From: Lachnospiraceae bacterium NK4A179
Lineage (GTDB): Bacteria > Bacillota > Clostridia > Lachnospirales > Lachnospiraceae
Direction of reading: 5' to 3'
Assembly: GCA_000421045.1 (NCBI GenBank)
Contig: ATWC01000006.1
Coordinates: 55,729 to 119,728 of the forward strand
DNA length: 64,000 nt
Shown here: positions 1-8,743 of the stretch, one piece after another
Numbering within the stretch: the stretch's first letter is position 1
Layout: each line of letters starts with the position of its first letter
Program-made: the position numbers and the translations under genes
Notes under the pieces: generated by a model
Seen by the model: only the letters and a program-made list of their open reading frames with translations
Database searches by the model: none
What the model was told of the DNA's origin: nothing

Positions 1-62
1 CAGGAGAAAATTCGGGGATATTTAAGAACGTCCCTGTGGCCTAAAATATGCACATTGGATGT

Positions 63-85
63 GGGACTGTCGATGCGACAGTCCC
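63..85. terminator. Perfect 10-bp hairpin upstream of the first operon
   Basis: GGGACTGTCG at 63-72 pairs with CGACAGTCCC at 76-85 around a 3-nt loop, followed by a short T/A-rich run. It probably terminates the gene left of the window. The T-tract is poor, and the right arm covers the likely -35 region of the next promoter, so it could also be an operator. Confidence 0.5.
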
Positions 86-103
86 TATTATTTATGGTAT
101 AAT
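75..103 (+). promoter_or_regulatory. Extended -10 promoter of the first glycan operon
   Basis: TATAAT at 98-103 is preceded by TG at 95-96, giving an extended -10. A weak -35 (GCGACA, 75-80) lies 17 bp upstream and overlaps the hairpin at 63-85. It is the only good promoter seen before the 18-gene operon that ends at 17583. Confidence 0.6.
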
Positions 104-141
104 AATGCAGTTAAGGATTTAGTAAGTTTGCGGAGGTGAAA

Positions 142-384
142 ATGAGCAGGGAAGAAATACTCGAAAAGGTCAATGAAGTGTTCAGGGAAGTGTTTGAGGA
201 TGACAGTATCATCGTTAAAGATGAGACTACTGCCGATGACATAGAAGACTGGGATTCCCTTATGCATATTACGCTTGTTTCCGAGATAGAAAATGCCTTC
301 GGTTTCAAGTTCAAGATGAAAGATGTAGTGGGCATGAAGAATGTCGGTGAAATGCTGGATATCATCAAGGAGGCAGTCGGATGA
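142..384 (+). CDS. Acyl carrier protein
   Basis: Small acidic four-helix carrier protein of 80 residues that would carry an acyl group on a phosphopantetheine arm. The attachment serine is S39 in a DSL motif (W37-D-S-L), the hallmark of the ACP/PCP family. I start at ATG 142 because GGAGG at 132-136 sits five bases upstream; a GTG at 136 overlaps that site and is unlikely. The stop overlaps the next start (ATGA). It is first in an operon with a MaoC hydratase and an SDR, so it looks dedicated to making or modifying an acyl substituent rather than being the housekeeping ACP. No ketosynthase or acyltransferase is in the window. Confidence 0.85.
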   Translation: MSREEILEKVNEVFREVFEDDSIIVKDETTADDIEDWDSLMHITLVSEIENAFGFKFKMKDVVGMKNVGEMLDIIKEAVG

Positions 385-797
385 ACCACTACACTATCGA
401 TGAACTTAAGATAGGTATGACTGAATCCTTCACTGTTCAGGTGACAGAGGATATGCAGGAAAAGTTCACTGAGGTGAGCGGCGATACCAATCCCATGCAT
501 ATCGATGAGGAATATGCCAAAAAACATGGCTTTGACGGCAGGCTTGTTTATGGCATGCTCACAGGGTCGCTTTATTCAAGGCTTGCAGGCGTTTATCTTC
601 CCGGGGAGCATTGTGTGCTTCAGGAAGTGAGAGCACGTTTTCACGCTCCCGTATATATAGGAGAAACTCTTACGGTGATGGGCACTGTGGAGGAACAACA
701 TGAAGCAGTACGTACCATAAAGATCAAAGCCGTGATCATTAACGAAAACGGAAAGAAAGTTTCCAGTGCCACGATCACAGCACTGGTGAATGAATGA
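381..797 (+). CDS. MaoC-like (R)-hydratase, hotdog fold
   Basis: A 138-residue single hotdog-domain protein of the MaoC/PhaJ family, which hydrates or dehydrates 3-hydroxyacyl thioesters. The hydratase motif is visible as D35 and H40 in the stretch SGDTNPMHID. Length fits the short (R)-specific hydratases. It overlaps the upstream ACP by 4 nt and the downstream reductase by 4 nt, so the three are probably translationally coupled. Inferred role: interconversion of a 3-hydroxyacyl and enoyl group on the neighbouring ACP. The exact substrate cannot be told from sequence. Confidence 0.85.
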   Translation: MNHYTIDELKIGMTESFTVQVTEDMQEKFTEVSGDTNPMHIDEEYAKKHGFDGRLVYGMLTGSLYSRLAGVYLPGEHCVLQEVRARFHAPVYIGETLTVMGTVEEQHEAVRTIKIKAVIINENGKKVSSATITALVNE

Positions 798-1519
798 TGG
801 AAAAGCAGACATGGCTTATCATAGGCGCATCTTCGGATGTGGGAGTCTCATATATCAGACACCTGGCAGATAAGGGCACTGACGGGCTTACTATCTATGC
901 TCATTGCAACAGCAGGGTGTCACGTTTTGATGAGATAAAAAAGGATCATCCGGGCCTTGATATAAAGACGCTTAAGGCTGATCTTAAACTCAAGTCAGAC
1001 CGTGAAAGGCTTATGGATGAAGTGTCAGACATAGAGCCTAACAGATTCGTATTTCTTCCGGCAGCGGGATTTGAGTATATGAGATTAAAGGATCTGGATA
1101 CTGTAAGGCTTGAGGACGGATTTTCAGTTCAGGCAGAGAGTTTTCTGATGCTTTCTTCAAAAGTGCTTCCTGCCATGAAGAAGACGGGATTTGGAAGAGT
1201 GGCTGTAATGCTTACGGAATATACTACAGATGATCTTCCACCGAAATTTATGGCTGATTATATAACCGCAAAGTATGCGCTTCTTGGGGCCATGAAGGCC
1301 TGCGCTGCTGAATACGGCGGAGATAAGGTAAAGATAAACGGTATTTCTCCGTCCATGATGGACACATCGTTTATAAACGCACTGGATGAGAAGATAAAGG
1401 AGTTAAACAGGATGAAGGCAGGCAGACTGCTTGAACCTTCCGATCTGTTTCCTGTGCTCGATGAGTTATTATCTGCGGAATGTGATAAGAACGGCTGCAA
1501 CATAAGGATCACGGCATGA
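794..1519 (+). CDS. Short-chain dehydrogenase/reductase (SDR)
   Basis: A 241-residue classical SDR with a Rossmann N-terminus (GASSDVG at residues 11-17, the nucleotide-binding glycine motif) and the catalytic Y156-x-x-x-K160. Family members use NAD(P)H to reduce ketones; FabG-like 3-ketoacyl-ACP reduction is the natural guess given the ACP and MaoC genes directly upstream. Two adjacent ATGs (794 and 797) are possible starts; both overlap the MaoC stop. The next glycosyltransferase starts before this gene ends (4-nt overlap). Substrate is inferred from context only. Confidence 0.8.
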   Translation: MMEKQTWLIIGASSDVGVSYIRHLADKGTDGLTIYAHCNSRVSRFDEIKKDHPGLDIKTLKADLKLKSDRERLMDEVSDIEPNRFVFLPAAGFEYMRLKDLDTVRLEDGFSVQAESFLMLSSKVLPAMKKTGFGRVAVMLTEYTTDDLPPKFMADYITAKYALLGAMKACAAEYGGDKVKINGISPSMMDTSFINALDEKIKELNRMKAGRLLEPSDLFPVLDELLSAECDKNGCNIRITA

Positions 1520-2748
1520 CAAAGGCTGCATTTTTATTCAATGAACCGGAAGCATCAGGCATGGACCTGAGTGCTCCCGAGAATGGAAATCCGGGCGCGG
1601 GCGGCACTGCCCTCTGCTTTGCTTATGTTATCAAAGGTCTTGATGCAGATTCTGATATAAAGGTTTATGCCATGCAGGATACAAAGCTTTCCTGCAGAAA
1701 TATCATGAGAGTAAAGGATGAGGCTGAAGCCTTTGCCGATGCGGAAAAGAACGGCTATAGCGTTTTTATCTTAAGAGGCCATCAGAAGCCTGAAGTAATA
1801 AATGAACTTCAAAAATATGACCTTAGATATATCTTCTGGATGCACAACAGACTTACTTATGAGGAGATATGTTTTTTCAGAAGCTGTGAAAAAGTAAGAC
1901 GTGTGCTGGCTGTGGGTCGTGAGATGTATGACTTCTACATCGATGACAATGTATCTGACAAGCTTGATTATGTGACAAACCCTTTTGTTCCGTCACCGGA
2001 GATGAAGGCTATAAAGCTTTCGGGCGAGAAGGGCATATGCTTTGTGGGCTCTCTTATCCCGGATAAGAATTTCCATATGCTTGCAGAAGCCTGGCCACAG
2101 ATAAAAAAAGAAGTTCCCGATGCAAGGCTTCATGTGATAGGAAACGGAAAGCTTTATGACAGGGATGCACATCTTGGTCCTTATGGTCTGGCAGAGAGTG
2201 GATATGAAGCTTCTTTCATGAAGTATCTTACCGATGATGAAGGTAAGATCGATAAGGCTGTAGTTTTTCACGGGATAATGGGCAGCGAGAAAACGGATGT
2301 TTTCAGGCAGTGCGCAGTGGGCGTCATAAACCCTATGGGTACGGAAACTTTCGGGCTGGCAGCTGTCGAGATGGAAGCATGCGGGCTTCCCGTTGTAAGC
2401 CGCATGAAGCTTGGGCTTCCTGATGCAGTCATTTCAGGAAAGACGGGAATACTTATCAGGAAACCGGCTGAACTTGCAGGAGCGCTGATACTGCTTCTTA
2501 CAGATGATGCCGGAAGGAAGAAGCTTTCATTAAATGCAGTTAAATATGCATCTGAAGCATTTCTTCCGGAAAAAGCCGTTAAGGGATTTAAACGTGTGAT
2601 AGGTGAAGTTGAAGAAGACAAACCTGCAGCGTACAAAAAGCCTGTTGGAAATATGGGCAACAATAATAAACGTGTGAGACGGATATTTCACGGACTTCAT
2701 AAAGCCGTGAAAAAATTACCTTCCGTTCATGATATTCAGAAAAAGTAA
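1516..2748 (+). CDS. Family 4 glycosyltransferase
   Basis: A 410-residue GT-B fold retaining glycosyltransferase. The C-terminal half has the GT4 nucleotide-sugar-binding features: GSLIPDKNF near residue 173, HVIGNG near 210, and an E-x7-E-like motif around GTETFGLAAVEMEACG (residues 275-290). The last 40 residues are basic, as in many membrane-associated cytoplasmic transferases. It would add one sugar to a lipid-linked glycan at the inner face of the membrane. It overlaps the SDR stop by 4 nt, tying the acyl module to the glycan genes. Donor and acceptor are unknown. Confidence 0.85.
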   Translation: MTKAAFLFNEPEASGMDLSAPENGNPGAGGTALCFAYVIKGLDADSDIKVYAMQDTKLSCRNIMRVKDEAEAFADAEKNGYSVFILRGHQKPEVINELQKYDLRYIFWMHNRLTYEEICFFRSCEKVRRVLAVGREMYDFYIDDNVSDKLDYVTNPFVPSPEMKAIKLSGEKGICFVGSLIPDKNFHMLAEAWPQIKKEVPDARLHVIGNGKLYDRDAHLGPYGLAESGYEASFMKYLTDDEGKIDKAVVFHGIMGSEKTDVFRQCAVGVINPMGTETFGLAAVEMEACGLPVVSRMKLGLPDAVISGKTGILIRKPAELAGALILLLTDDAGRKKLSLNAVKYASEAFLPEKAVKGFKRVIGEVEEDKPAAYKKPVGNMGNNNKRVRRIFHGLHKAVKKLPSVHDIQKK

Positions 2749-2749
2749 T

Positions 2750-3745
2750 ATGAGCGAAAATGCAGTAATAAGCGTACTCATAACAGCATACAATATAGAG
2801 GATTACATCGGACAGACCCTTCAGAGTGTTCTCCTTCAGGAAAGTCTTTATCCGTTTGAGATACTGGTAGGGGATGACGGTTCCGATGACAGGACAGTAG
2901 ATATAATCAACAGCTATATCAAGGATAATCCCGGCAGGATAAAGCTTTTTCAGATGCCGCGTGAAAAAGGCGTGGAATACAACCGCGTGGAAAGATCCAG
3001 TGCAAACCGTCTGAACCTTCTGAAAAATGCGACAGGAAGATATTGTTCATTCCTTGACGGTGATGATATCTACACTGATAAGAAACGTCTTGAAAAAATG
3101 GCTGACAAGCTTGAAGCCATGAAGAACAGGGATTGCATAGCCTGTGCGCATAACCTTGATATGCTTTATGAAGATGGCAGACGAAAGCCTCTCTGCTCGG
3201 CGAGACGTGAGCGTAAGATAAGCTTAAAGGACTACTGGACACAGATGTTCCTTCAGTCCGATGCATTCATGTTCAGGAATATTTATAGAGAGCATGAGCC
3301 TAAAGGAAGACTTAAGAGTCTTTTTGATGACAACAATATAACATTCTGGTTCCTTCGCTACGGAAAAATCTATTATCTGCCGGAAGCGATGGCTGCCTAC
3401 AGGCAGGTGGGCGGCTCCTCATGGAATGCGATCGATGATCTGAAGCGTGCTGCTTCAAACATGATCGGATATTCGATGGAAAGAGAGCTTGCACCGGAAT
3501 TAAAGAAATACAGCGATGCAAGACATTACAAGGATCTTAAGTATCTTGCAAAGCATAAAAAAGATCTGAAGCGTGAAAATCTTGAGCCGTTTTATACGAC
3601 TGCGGAAAAGCTTAAACTCCAGTATGCACTTGAAGCCTATTGCATGAATGGGCACTGGATAGAGAAAAGCCTCAAGTCGGGAAGACGCGGCATAAGGAAG
3701 GCTGCGATGAGACGGCGTATCAGAAAACTATTTGGAAGATATTGA
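2750..3745 (+). CDS. Family 2 glycosyltransferase
   Basis: A 331-residue inverting GT-A transferase. The N-terminal SVLITAYN strand, the GDDGSDD nucleotide-binding loop near residue 45 and the LDGDD (DXD-type) metal site near residue 103 are typical of GT2. The reading frame opens at 2729, but I prefer ATG 2750, directly after the upstream stop, because the first seven residues of the longer form overlap the previous gene and look unrelated to the fold. The basic C-terminal tail may contact the membrane. Acts in glycan repeat assembly; specificity unknown. Confidence 0.85.
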   Translation: MSENAVISVLITAYNIEDYIGQTLQSVLLQESLYPFEILVGDDGSDDRTVDIINSYIKDNPGRIKLFQMPREKGVEYNRVERSSANRLNLLKNATGRYCSFLDGDDIYTDKKRLEKMADKLEAMKNRDCIACAHNLDMLYEDGRRKPLCSARRERKISLKDYWTQMFLQSDAFMFRNIYREHEPKGRLKSLFDDNNITFWFLRYGKIYYLPEAMAAYRQVGGSSWNAIDDLKRAASNMIGYSMERELAPELKKYSDARHYKDLKYLAKHKKDLKRENLEPFYTTAEKLKLQYALEAYCMNGHWIEKSLKSGRRGIRKAAMRRRIRKLFGRY

Positions 3746-3748
3746 ATC

Positions 3749-4735
3749 ATGGAAGACCTGATCAGTGTAATAGTGCCCGTTTACAGGGTGGAAAAATACA
3801 TAATAGACTGCGTTCGGAGCATCATCCATCAGACCTATACCAATCTGCAGATCATTCTTGTGGATGACGGTTCTGATGATAACTGTCCCGGACTCTGCGA
3901 TAAATTTGCTCTTGATGACAGCCGTATCGAAGTGATACACAAAAAGAACGGCGGGCTGTCGTCGGCCAGAAATGCCGGCATTGAGAGGGCTTATGGTGCG
4001 TGGATCCTCTTTGTTGATTCGGATGATTTCATTGCAGTAAACATGATAGAGAAGCTCGCGGATATCGTCGATAAAACAGGTGCTGATATTGCTGTCTGTG
4101 ATTATGAGCAGATACCCGAAGGCAGGAAGTTCGACATCATCAGACGTGAGGAAGTCGATGAAGTGAAAGTGCTTGGAACGTTTGATGCCGAAGCAAGATT
4201 CTATGAGCCCGGACGAATGGGACAGTGTATGGTCGCATGGAACAAGCTGTACAGGAAGAACCTCTTTGATAAAGAGGGAATCCCTGTCAGGTATCCTGTG
4301 GGTAAGATATTTGAAGACGGGTTTACGACCTATAAGCTGGTATACAATGCTTCAAAAGTGGCCTTTACGGATGAAGTGCTTTATTTCTACAGACAGAGAG
4401 GCGACAGCATAATGAGCAGGAATGGCGGCAGAAACTATGCTGCAGCTCAGGAAGCCGGTATAGGTAAGCTGGATTTCTTCAGAGGCAGAGGAGAGATGGA
4501 ACTTTTCAAGATGCAGTTAAACTCAGAGATACACAATTGTATTCATTTTTATGAGGCTGCTTCCGAAAAGGAAGACAAACATAATATAAGACAATGGTTT
4601 AAAGTTCTGTACTGGGATTATTTCAGGAATGAAAAGTGGCCCTTCGGAAAACGTGTGAGGATGAGGGCGTTTGAACTCGGCTATCTGCCTTATAAGATAG
4701 TGAGTTCTTTTGAAGGGCTTTATAACAGGTTATGA
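3749..4735 (+). CDS. Family 2 glycosyltransferase
   Basis: A 328-residue GT2 enzyme with the canonical SVIVPVYRVE start, VDDGSDD at about residues 38-44, the GGLSSARNAG motif and the FVDSDDF metal-binding site near residue 90. The family transfers a sugar from a nucleotide donor with inversion, here presumably onto an undecaprenyl-linked acceptor. It sits 3 nt after the preceding GT2 and overlaps the next gene by 4 nt. It closely resembles the general capsule GT2 type (as at 55532), but its substrate cannot be assigned. Confidence 0.88.
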   Translation: MEDLISVIVPVYRVEKYIIDCVRSIIHQTYTNLQIILVDDGSDDNCPGLCDKFALDDSRIEVIHKKNGGLSSARNAGIERAYGAWILFVDSDDFIAVNMIEKLADIVDKTGADIAVCDYEQIPEGRKFDIIRREEVDEVKVLGTFDAEARFYEPGRMGQCMVAWNKLYRKNLFDKEGIPVRYPVGKIFEDGFTTYKLVYNASKVAFTDEVLYFYRQRGDSIMSRNGGRNYAAAQEAGIGKLDFFRGRGEMELFKMQLNSEIHNCIHFYEAASEKEDKHNIRQWFKVLYWDYFRNEKWPFGKRVRMRAFELGYLPYKIVSSFEGLYNRL

Positions 4736-6156
4736 ATCATATCTATAAAAAGACAAATGTGATAAAGACATATATGCTGCTTCTTATAGAAGCGGTCACT
4801 CTTGCCCTGTCATTAACCGCAGCGGTGTTTACAAGATACGGCTGGATGAGTGCTGACGGAAACGGCGAGATCTATATCATCTTCGGCATCATGGAAGCCG
4901 GACTTATCTTTTTGTACTCAACCATAACAGACTGGAACAGGGACTTTTTTATACGCGGTTATTTCAGGGAAGCGATGGCCGTGATGAAATGTCTTGGTTC
5001 AACAAGCGCTTTCTCGGCGCTGTTCATGTACATTCTTTTAAAGGACCGGCCGATGTCACGAACCGTGTTCTTTATTTATCTGCCGCTTGTTATGGTACTC
5101 ACATATATGTTCCATCTGATCTTTAAGGAATATATGCTTAAGTATTACAGGAAGGGTGTGGGCAGTGACAAGCTTATGATAGTCACCACATCAGACAGGG
5201 CGGAAAAGGTTATCGACAGGGTAAAGCATTCCAAGGAATGGAATTATGAAGTGACCAGTGTCGTTATCATGGATAAAGACATGAAGGGCAGCACCATAGG
5301 CAACGTCCCGGTCATAGCAGGCGCTGATGATATGATAAGCGAAGCTACGAAAAATATAGTGGACAGGGTATTCATATCACTTCCTTCGGATGTGCCTATC
5401 AAGGATATAAGAAATACCATTTATGAATTTGAAAACATGGGCGTTGTCTGCCATTATGATGTGGGCCTTGAGGACTTGAAACTTGCAGGTCAGGAGGCAG
5501 GCACCTTTGCGGGCTATGCCGTGCTTTCTTTTTCGCTGCAGAATCTTGATTACAGAAGACTTATGATCAAGCGTCTTATGGATATATTGGGAAGCATCGT
5601 AGGAATGTTAATAACCATCATCATGTTTCCGTTTGTGGCGATCGCGATAAGACTTGAATCCAAAGGCCCTGTTATCTTCAAACAGGAGCGCATCGGAAGG
5701 AATGGAAGACATTTTAAGATGTACAAGTTCCGCTCGATGTATGTTGATGCGGAAGATAAGCTTTCGGATCTTAAAGATAAGAATGAAGTGAAGGGACTTA
5801 TGTTCAAGATGGATGATGATCCACGTATAACCAAGGTCGGACGTTTTATCAGAAAAACGAGCATAGATGAATTCCCGCAGTTCTTCAATATCTTTAAGGG
5901 CGATATGTCAATGGTCGGGACAAGACCGCCTACCGTTGATGAATATGAGCAGTACAATGCGCATTACAGAAGAAGGCTTGCGCTCACACCGGGACTTACG
6001 GGCCTGTGGCAGGTGAGCGGCAGAAGCGATATCACGGATTTTGACGAGGTGGTAAAGCTGGATCTTGAATATATAGATAACTGGTCGCTTTCACTGGATC
6101 TTAAGATACTGCTTAAAACCATTGGCGCTGTATTTACCGGAAGGGGGTCAAAGTAA
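4732..6156 (+). CDS. WcaJ-type polyprenyl glycosylphosphotransferase (glycan initiator)
   Basis: Adds the first sugar-1-phosphate to undecaprenyl phosphate to start a surface glycan. The 474-residue protein has the standard polytopic layout: about four N-terminal membrane segments, a soluble CoA-binding-like central region (residues 140-260), a re-entrant hydrophobic helix around 285-305, and the catalytic bacterial sugar transferase domain. The catalytic Asp-Glu pair is D379-E380 in TSIDEFPQ, and the KFRSM and GLTGLWQVSGR signatures are present. First of three such enzymes in the window, so at least two distinct glycans are likely. Starts 4 nt inside the upstream gene. Confidence 0.93.
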   Translation: MNHIYKKTNVIKTYMLLLIEAVTLALSLTAAVFTRYGWMSADGNGEIYIIFGIMEAGLIFLYSTITDWNRDFFIRGYFREAMAVMKCLGSTSAFSALFMYILLKDRPMSRTVFFIYLPLVMVLTYMFHLIFKEYMLKYYRKGVGSDKLMIVTTSDRAEKVIDRVKHSKEWNYEVTSVVIMDKDMKGSTIGNVPVIAGADDMISEATKNIVDRVFISLPSDVPIKDIRNTIYEFENMGVVCHYDVGLEDLKLAGQEAGTFAGYAVLSFSLQNLDYRRLMIKRLMDILGSIVGMLITIIMFPFVAIAIRLESKGPVIFKQERIGRNGRHFKMYKFRSMYVDAEDKLSDLKDKNEVKGLMFKMDDDPRITKVGRFIRKTSIDEFPQFFNIFKGDMSMVGTRPPTVDEYEQYNAHYRRRLALTPGLTGLWQVSGRSDITDFDEVVKLDLEYIDNWSLSLDLKILLKTIGAVFTGRGSK

Positions 6157-7065
6157 ATGAGGGCGGATGTACCTGTTGCTTTTATCATTTTCAACAGGCC
6201 TGATACCACTGCGATGGTATTTGAAGAGATAAGGAAGGCGAAACCTTCAAAGCTCTATGTTATAGCTGACGGACCAAGGCCTGACAGAGAGGGCGAGAAG
6301 GAAAAGACCGAAGAGTGCAGAAGATATGTAGAGGAACATATCGACTGGCCGTGTACTCTTGAAAAGATCTATTCCGATGTGAATCTGGGTTGCAAGGTGA
6401 GGGTGTATACAGGTATCACTGAGGTGCTTGAAAAAGAACCATGGACTATCATACTTGAAGATGATGTGGTACCCACGCAGAGTTTCTTTGATTTCTGCGC
6501 TGACCTGCTTCATATGTACAGCGATGACAAAAAAGTCATGATGATCTCGGGGACCAATTATTTTGATGGTCATGAGATAAAGGATAATTATACATTCTCA
6601 TGCTTTTCGAGCATCTGGGGATGGGCTACATGGGCAAGAGCCTGGCAATATTATGATCCCGACATAAAGAGGTGGCCGGAGATACGTAAGTCAGGAAAGT
6701 TTAAGCGTGTACAGGGCGGTATAGCATATCTCTTTCTCAAGGAGCATATGGACAGTGTGTATGAGCACAGGAAAGATACCTGGGATCTGCAATGGGATTT
6801 TGCAAGACATTCGCACAGAGGACTGGGCATAGTGCCTGCAGGCAATCTTGTAAGAAACATAGGCTTTGAAAGAGAGGATGCAACGCATACCAATTCAAAT
6901 GGTGCTTCGGATATGAATTTTTCATATGGCAGCGTCAGCTTTCCTCTTGAGAAAAAGGCGGAGATAAAAAGGGATGTTGATTATGATGCTGCCTTTATCA
7001 AAAAGTATTACGGAATGAAAAAGTTAATGAAGGCAGGAATGAGAAGGATGCATATCATCAAATGA
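6157..7065 (+). CDS. Glycosyltransferase (HlpA/GNT-I-like GT-A)
   Basis: A 302-residue protein starting with the VAFIIFNRPDTT strand, found in proteins often labelled hemolytic protein HlpA or GNT-I-like. It also has LYVIADGPR, NLGC and the LEDDVVPTQSFFDF stretch, whose Asp residues are expected to bind the nucleotide-sugar metal. The tryptophan-rich SIWGWATWARAW segment (residues 151-162) is characteristic of this glycosyltransferase group. It begins immediately after the WcaJ-type gene with no spacer, so it may add the second sugar. Function assignment is by motif; donor unknown. Confidence 0.75.
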   Translation: MRADVPVAFIIFNRPDTTAMVFEEIRKAKPSKLYVIADGPRPDREGEKEKTEECRRYVEEHIDWPCTLEKIYSDVNLGCKVRVYTGITEVLEKEPWTIILEDDVVPTQSFFDFCADLLHMYSDDKKVMMISGTNYFDGHEIKDNYTFSCFSSIWGWATWARAWQYYDPDIKRWPEIRKSGKFKRVQGGIAYLFLKEHMDSVYEHRKDTWDLQWDFARHSHRGLGIVPAGNLVRNIGFEREDATHTNSNGASDMNFSYGSVSFPLEKKAEIKRDVDYDAAFIKKYYGMKKLMKAGMRRMHIIK

Positions 7066-7886
7066 AAAGTCCCAGATTTACAGTCATAACGCCGACCTTC
7101 GAACAGGCGGCATATATAGGGGATACGATAGAGTCTGTACTCTCACAGAGTTTTAAGGACTTTGAATATATCATAGTTGATTCCTGTTCCATGGACGGCA
7201 CTAAGGAAATTGTTGAAAAGTATGCTGCCCGTGATGAGCGTATAAGATACATACGTGAAAAGGATAAGGGCCAGGCAGACGGTATAAACAAGGGCTTGAA
7301 GGCGGCAAAGGGTGAGATAGTCTGCTGGCTCAATTCAGATGATATGTATTTCGGAAACGATGTCCTTGAGAAAGTGGACAGGGCATTCAGGAAAGCAAAG
7401 GGCGCATCGCTTGTGATAGGCGATGCCTGGTACTGTGATAAGGATAAGAATCTTACTGAATACAACAATTCTGACAGAGGCGGCGGAAAGTGGCTCATAA
7501 GAAGGTGGTACTATATCGTGCAGCCGGCCTGCTTTTGGAAAAATGAACACAGACTGCTTGATACACGTTATCATTATGTGTTTGACTGGAAGTTTTTTAC
7601 GGAACGTTTTGAGGAAGGGCACGTGATCTTTACTCATGAGCCGTATGCTCTTTACAGGATGTACGAGGATAATAAGACAGGCCTTAACAATGCAGCGCGC
7701 AGGAAAGAAGTCTACAGGCTGCAGAAAGAACTCGGTGATTCAAAGTTAAACATACTCTGGTGCAGGCATGTTTACAGAGCTTATAAAAAAGCCGAAGAGA
7801 CCGGCAGGGAATCCATAAAAAAGAGAACGGACCTTTGGAGCAAGATATTGTTCCATATCAGCGGAAGACGCATAGCGGGGTTTTAG
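7062..7886 (+). CDS. Family 2 glycosyltransferase (WcaA-like)
   Basis: A 274-residue GT2 protein: TVITPTFEQ strand, VDSCSMDGT loop where a typical DDGS reads DSCS, KDKGQADGINKG, and the WLNSDDMY metal motif near residue 90. The QADGINKG form is common in WcaA-like colanic-acid/capsule transferases. Overlaps the upstream gene by 4 nt and abuts the following GT2 without a gap. Expected to be cytoplasmic and membrane-associated. Specificity unknown. Confidence 0.85.
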   Translation: MKSPRFTVITPTFEQAAYIGDTIESVLSQSFKDFEYIIVDSCSMDGTKEIVEKYAARDERIRYIREKDKGQADGINKGLKAAKGEIVCWLNSDDMYFGNDVLEKVDRAFRKAKGASLVIGDAWYCDKDKNLTEYNNSDRGGGKWLIRRWYYIVQPACFWKNEHRLLDTRYHYVFDWKFFTERFEEGHVIFTHEPYALYRMYEDNKTGLNNAARRKEVYRLQKELGDSKLNILWCRHVYRAYKKAEETGRESIKKRTDLWSKILFHISGRRIAGF

Positions 7887-8723
7887 ATGATATATATACT
7901 TATGACCACCCACAACAGAAAAGAGAAAACACTGAACTGTGTTATGAGTCTTAAACGTGCGCTTGAAAGGCAGATCGCAAAAGGCAACAGGATAGTTCTT
8001 CTTGATGCGGATGCCGCAAGCAGCGACGGCACTCCTGAAATGCTGGAGGGACTTAAAGACAGCACTTTTGATGTGAAGGTCATGGGCATCCCTTCGGAGA
8101 GCTACTGGAACACCGGGATGAGAGTTGCCATGAAAAAAGCAGCAAGGATGGCAGCAGATGATGATCTGATCATGCTGGTGAATGACGATGTGATCTTCTA
8201 TGACGGGGCTGCCGATAAGATGATAAAGCTGCTTAAGGAAAAGTCTGCTGATGCAGTGGTCGGAGCCTTCTGTGACAGTCTGGGTTCAATGAGTTACGGA
8301 GGCGTGAAGCAGAAGAGCAGACACTTTGCCAGGTTTGAATTGATAAAACCCGGGAAAGATAAGCTTTGCGATACTTTCAACTGTAACTGTTTGATCATGA
8401 AAAAATCCGTGATGATGCAGACAGGCAATCTGGATAAACAATACACCCACAGCATGGGCGATTATGACTACGGTCTTAAGATGAAGCGAAAAGGCCTTAA
8501 GGTTATAAGCTCTGAAGAATATGCCGGATGCTGCGATGATAATGACAGAAAAGGAAGCTGGATGGACAGGGATCTTCCGATATCGGAACGCATAAGGCTT
8601 AAGGAGAGTCCCAAAGGCCTGCCTTACAGGGATTGGTATCATTTCATAAGAAAGAATTACGGCCTGCTGCCGGCGCTTTATCACAGCACTACACCATATA
8701 TAAGGATATTTACAAAACACTGA
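7887..8723 (+). CDS. Family 2 glycosyltransferase
   Basis: A 278-residue GT-A-like protein with an atypically short N-terminus (MIYILMTTHNRKE), an LLDADAASSDGT nucleotide-binding loop and a LVNDDV metal site near residue 95. The pattern fits the subgroup of GT2 enzymes often annotated as rhamnosyltransferase-like. Residues 80-100 and the region SMGDYDYGLK (about 192) look like donor-site and acceptor-site elements. It starts on the base after the upstream stop. Family assignment is sound; sugar specificity is not determinable here. Confidence 0.78.
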   Translation: MIYILMTTHNRKEKTLNCVMSLKRALERQIAKGNRIVLLDADAASSDGTPEMLEGLKDSTFDVKVMGIPSESYWNTGMRVAMKKAARMAADDDLIMLVNDDVIFYDGAADKMIKLLKEKSADAVVGAFCDSLGSMSYGGVKQKSRHFARFELIKPGKDKLCDTFNCNCLIMKKSVMMQTGNLDKQYTHSMGDYDYGLKMKRKGLKVISSEEYAGCCDDNDRKGSWMDRDLPISERIRLKESPKGLPYRDWYHFIRKNYGLLPALYHSTTPYIRIFTKH

Positions 8724-8743
8724 TCTGATTGGAGGGATTAAAA

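Noticed and set aside
2729..2749. Longer start for the GT2 gene at 2750
   Set aside because: The extra seven codons lie inside the upstream gene and do not resemble a GT2 start.
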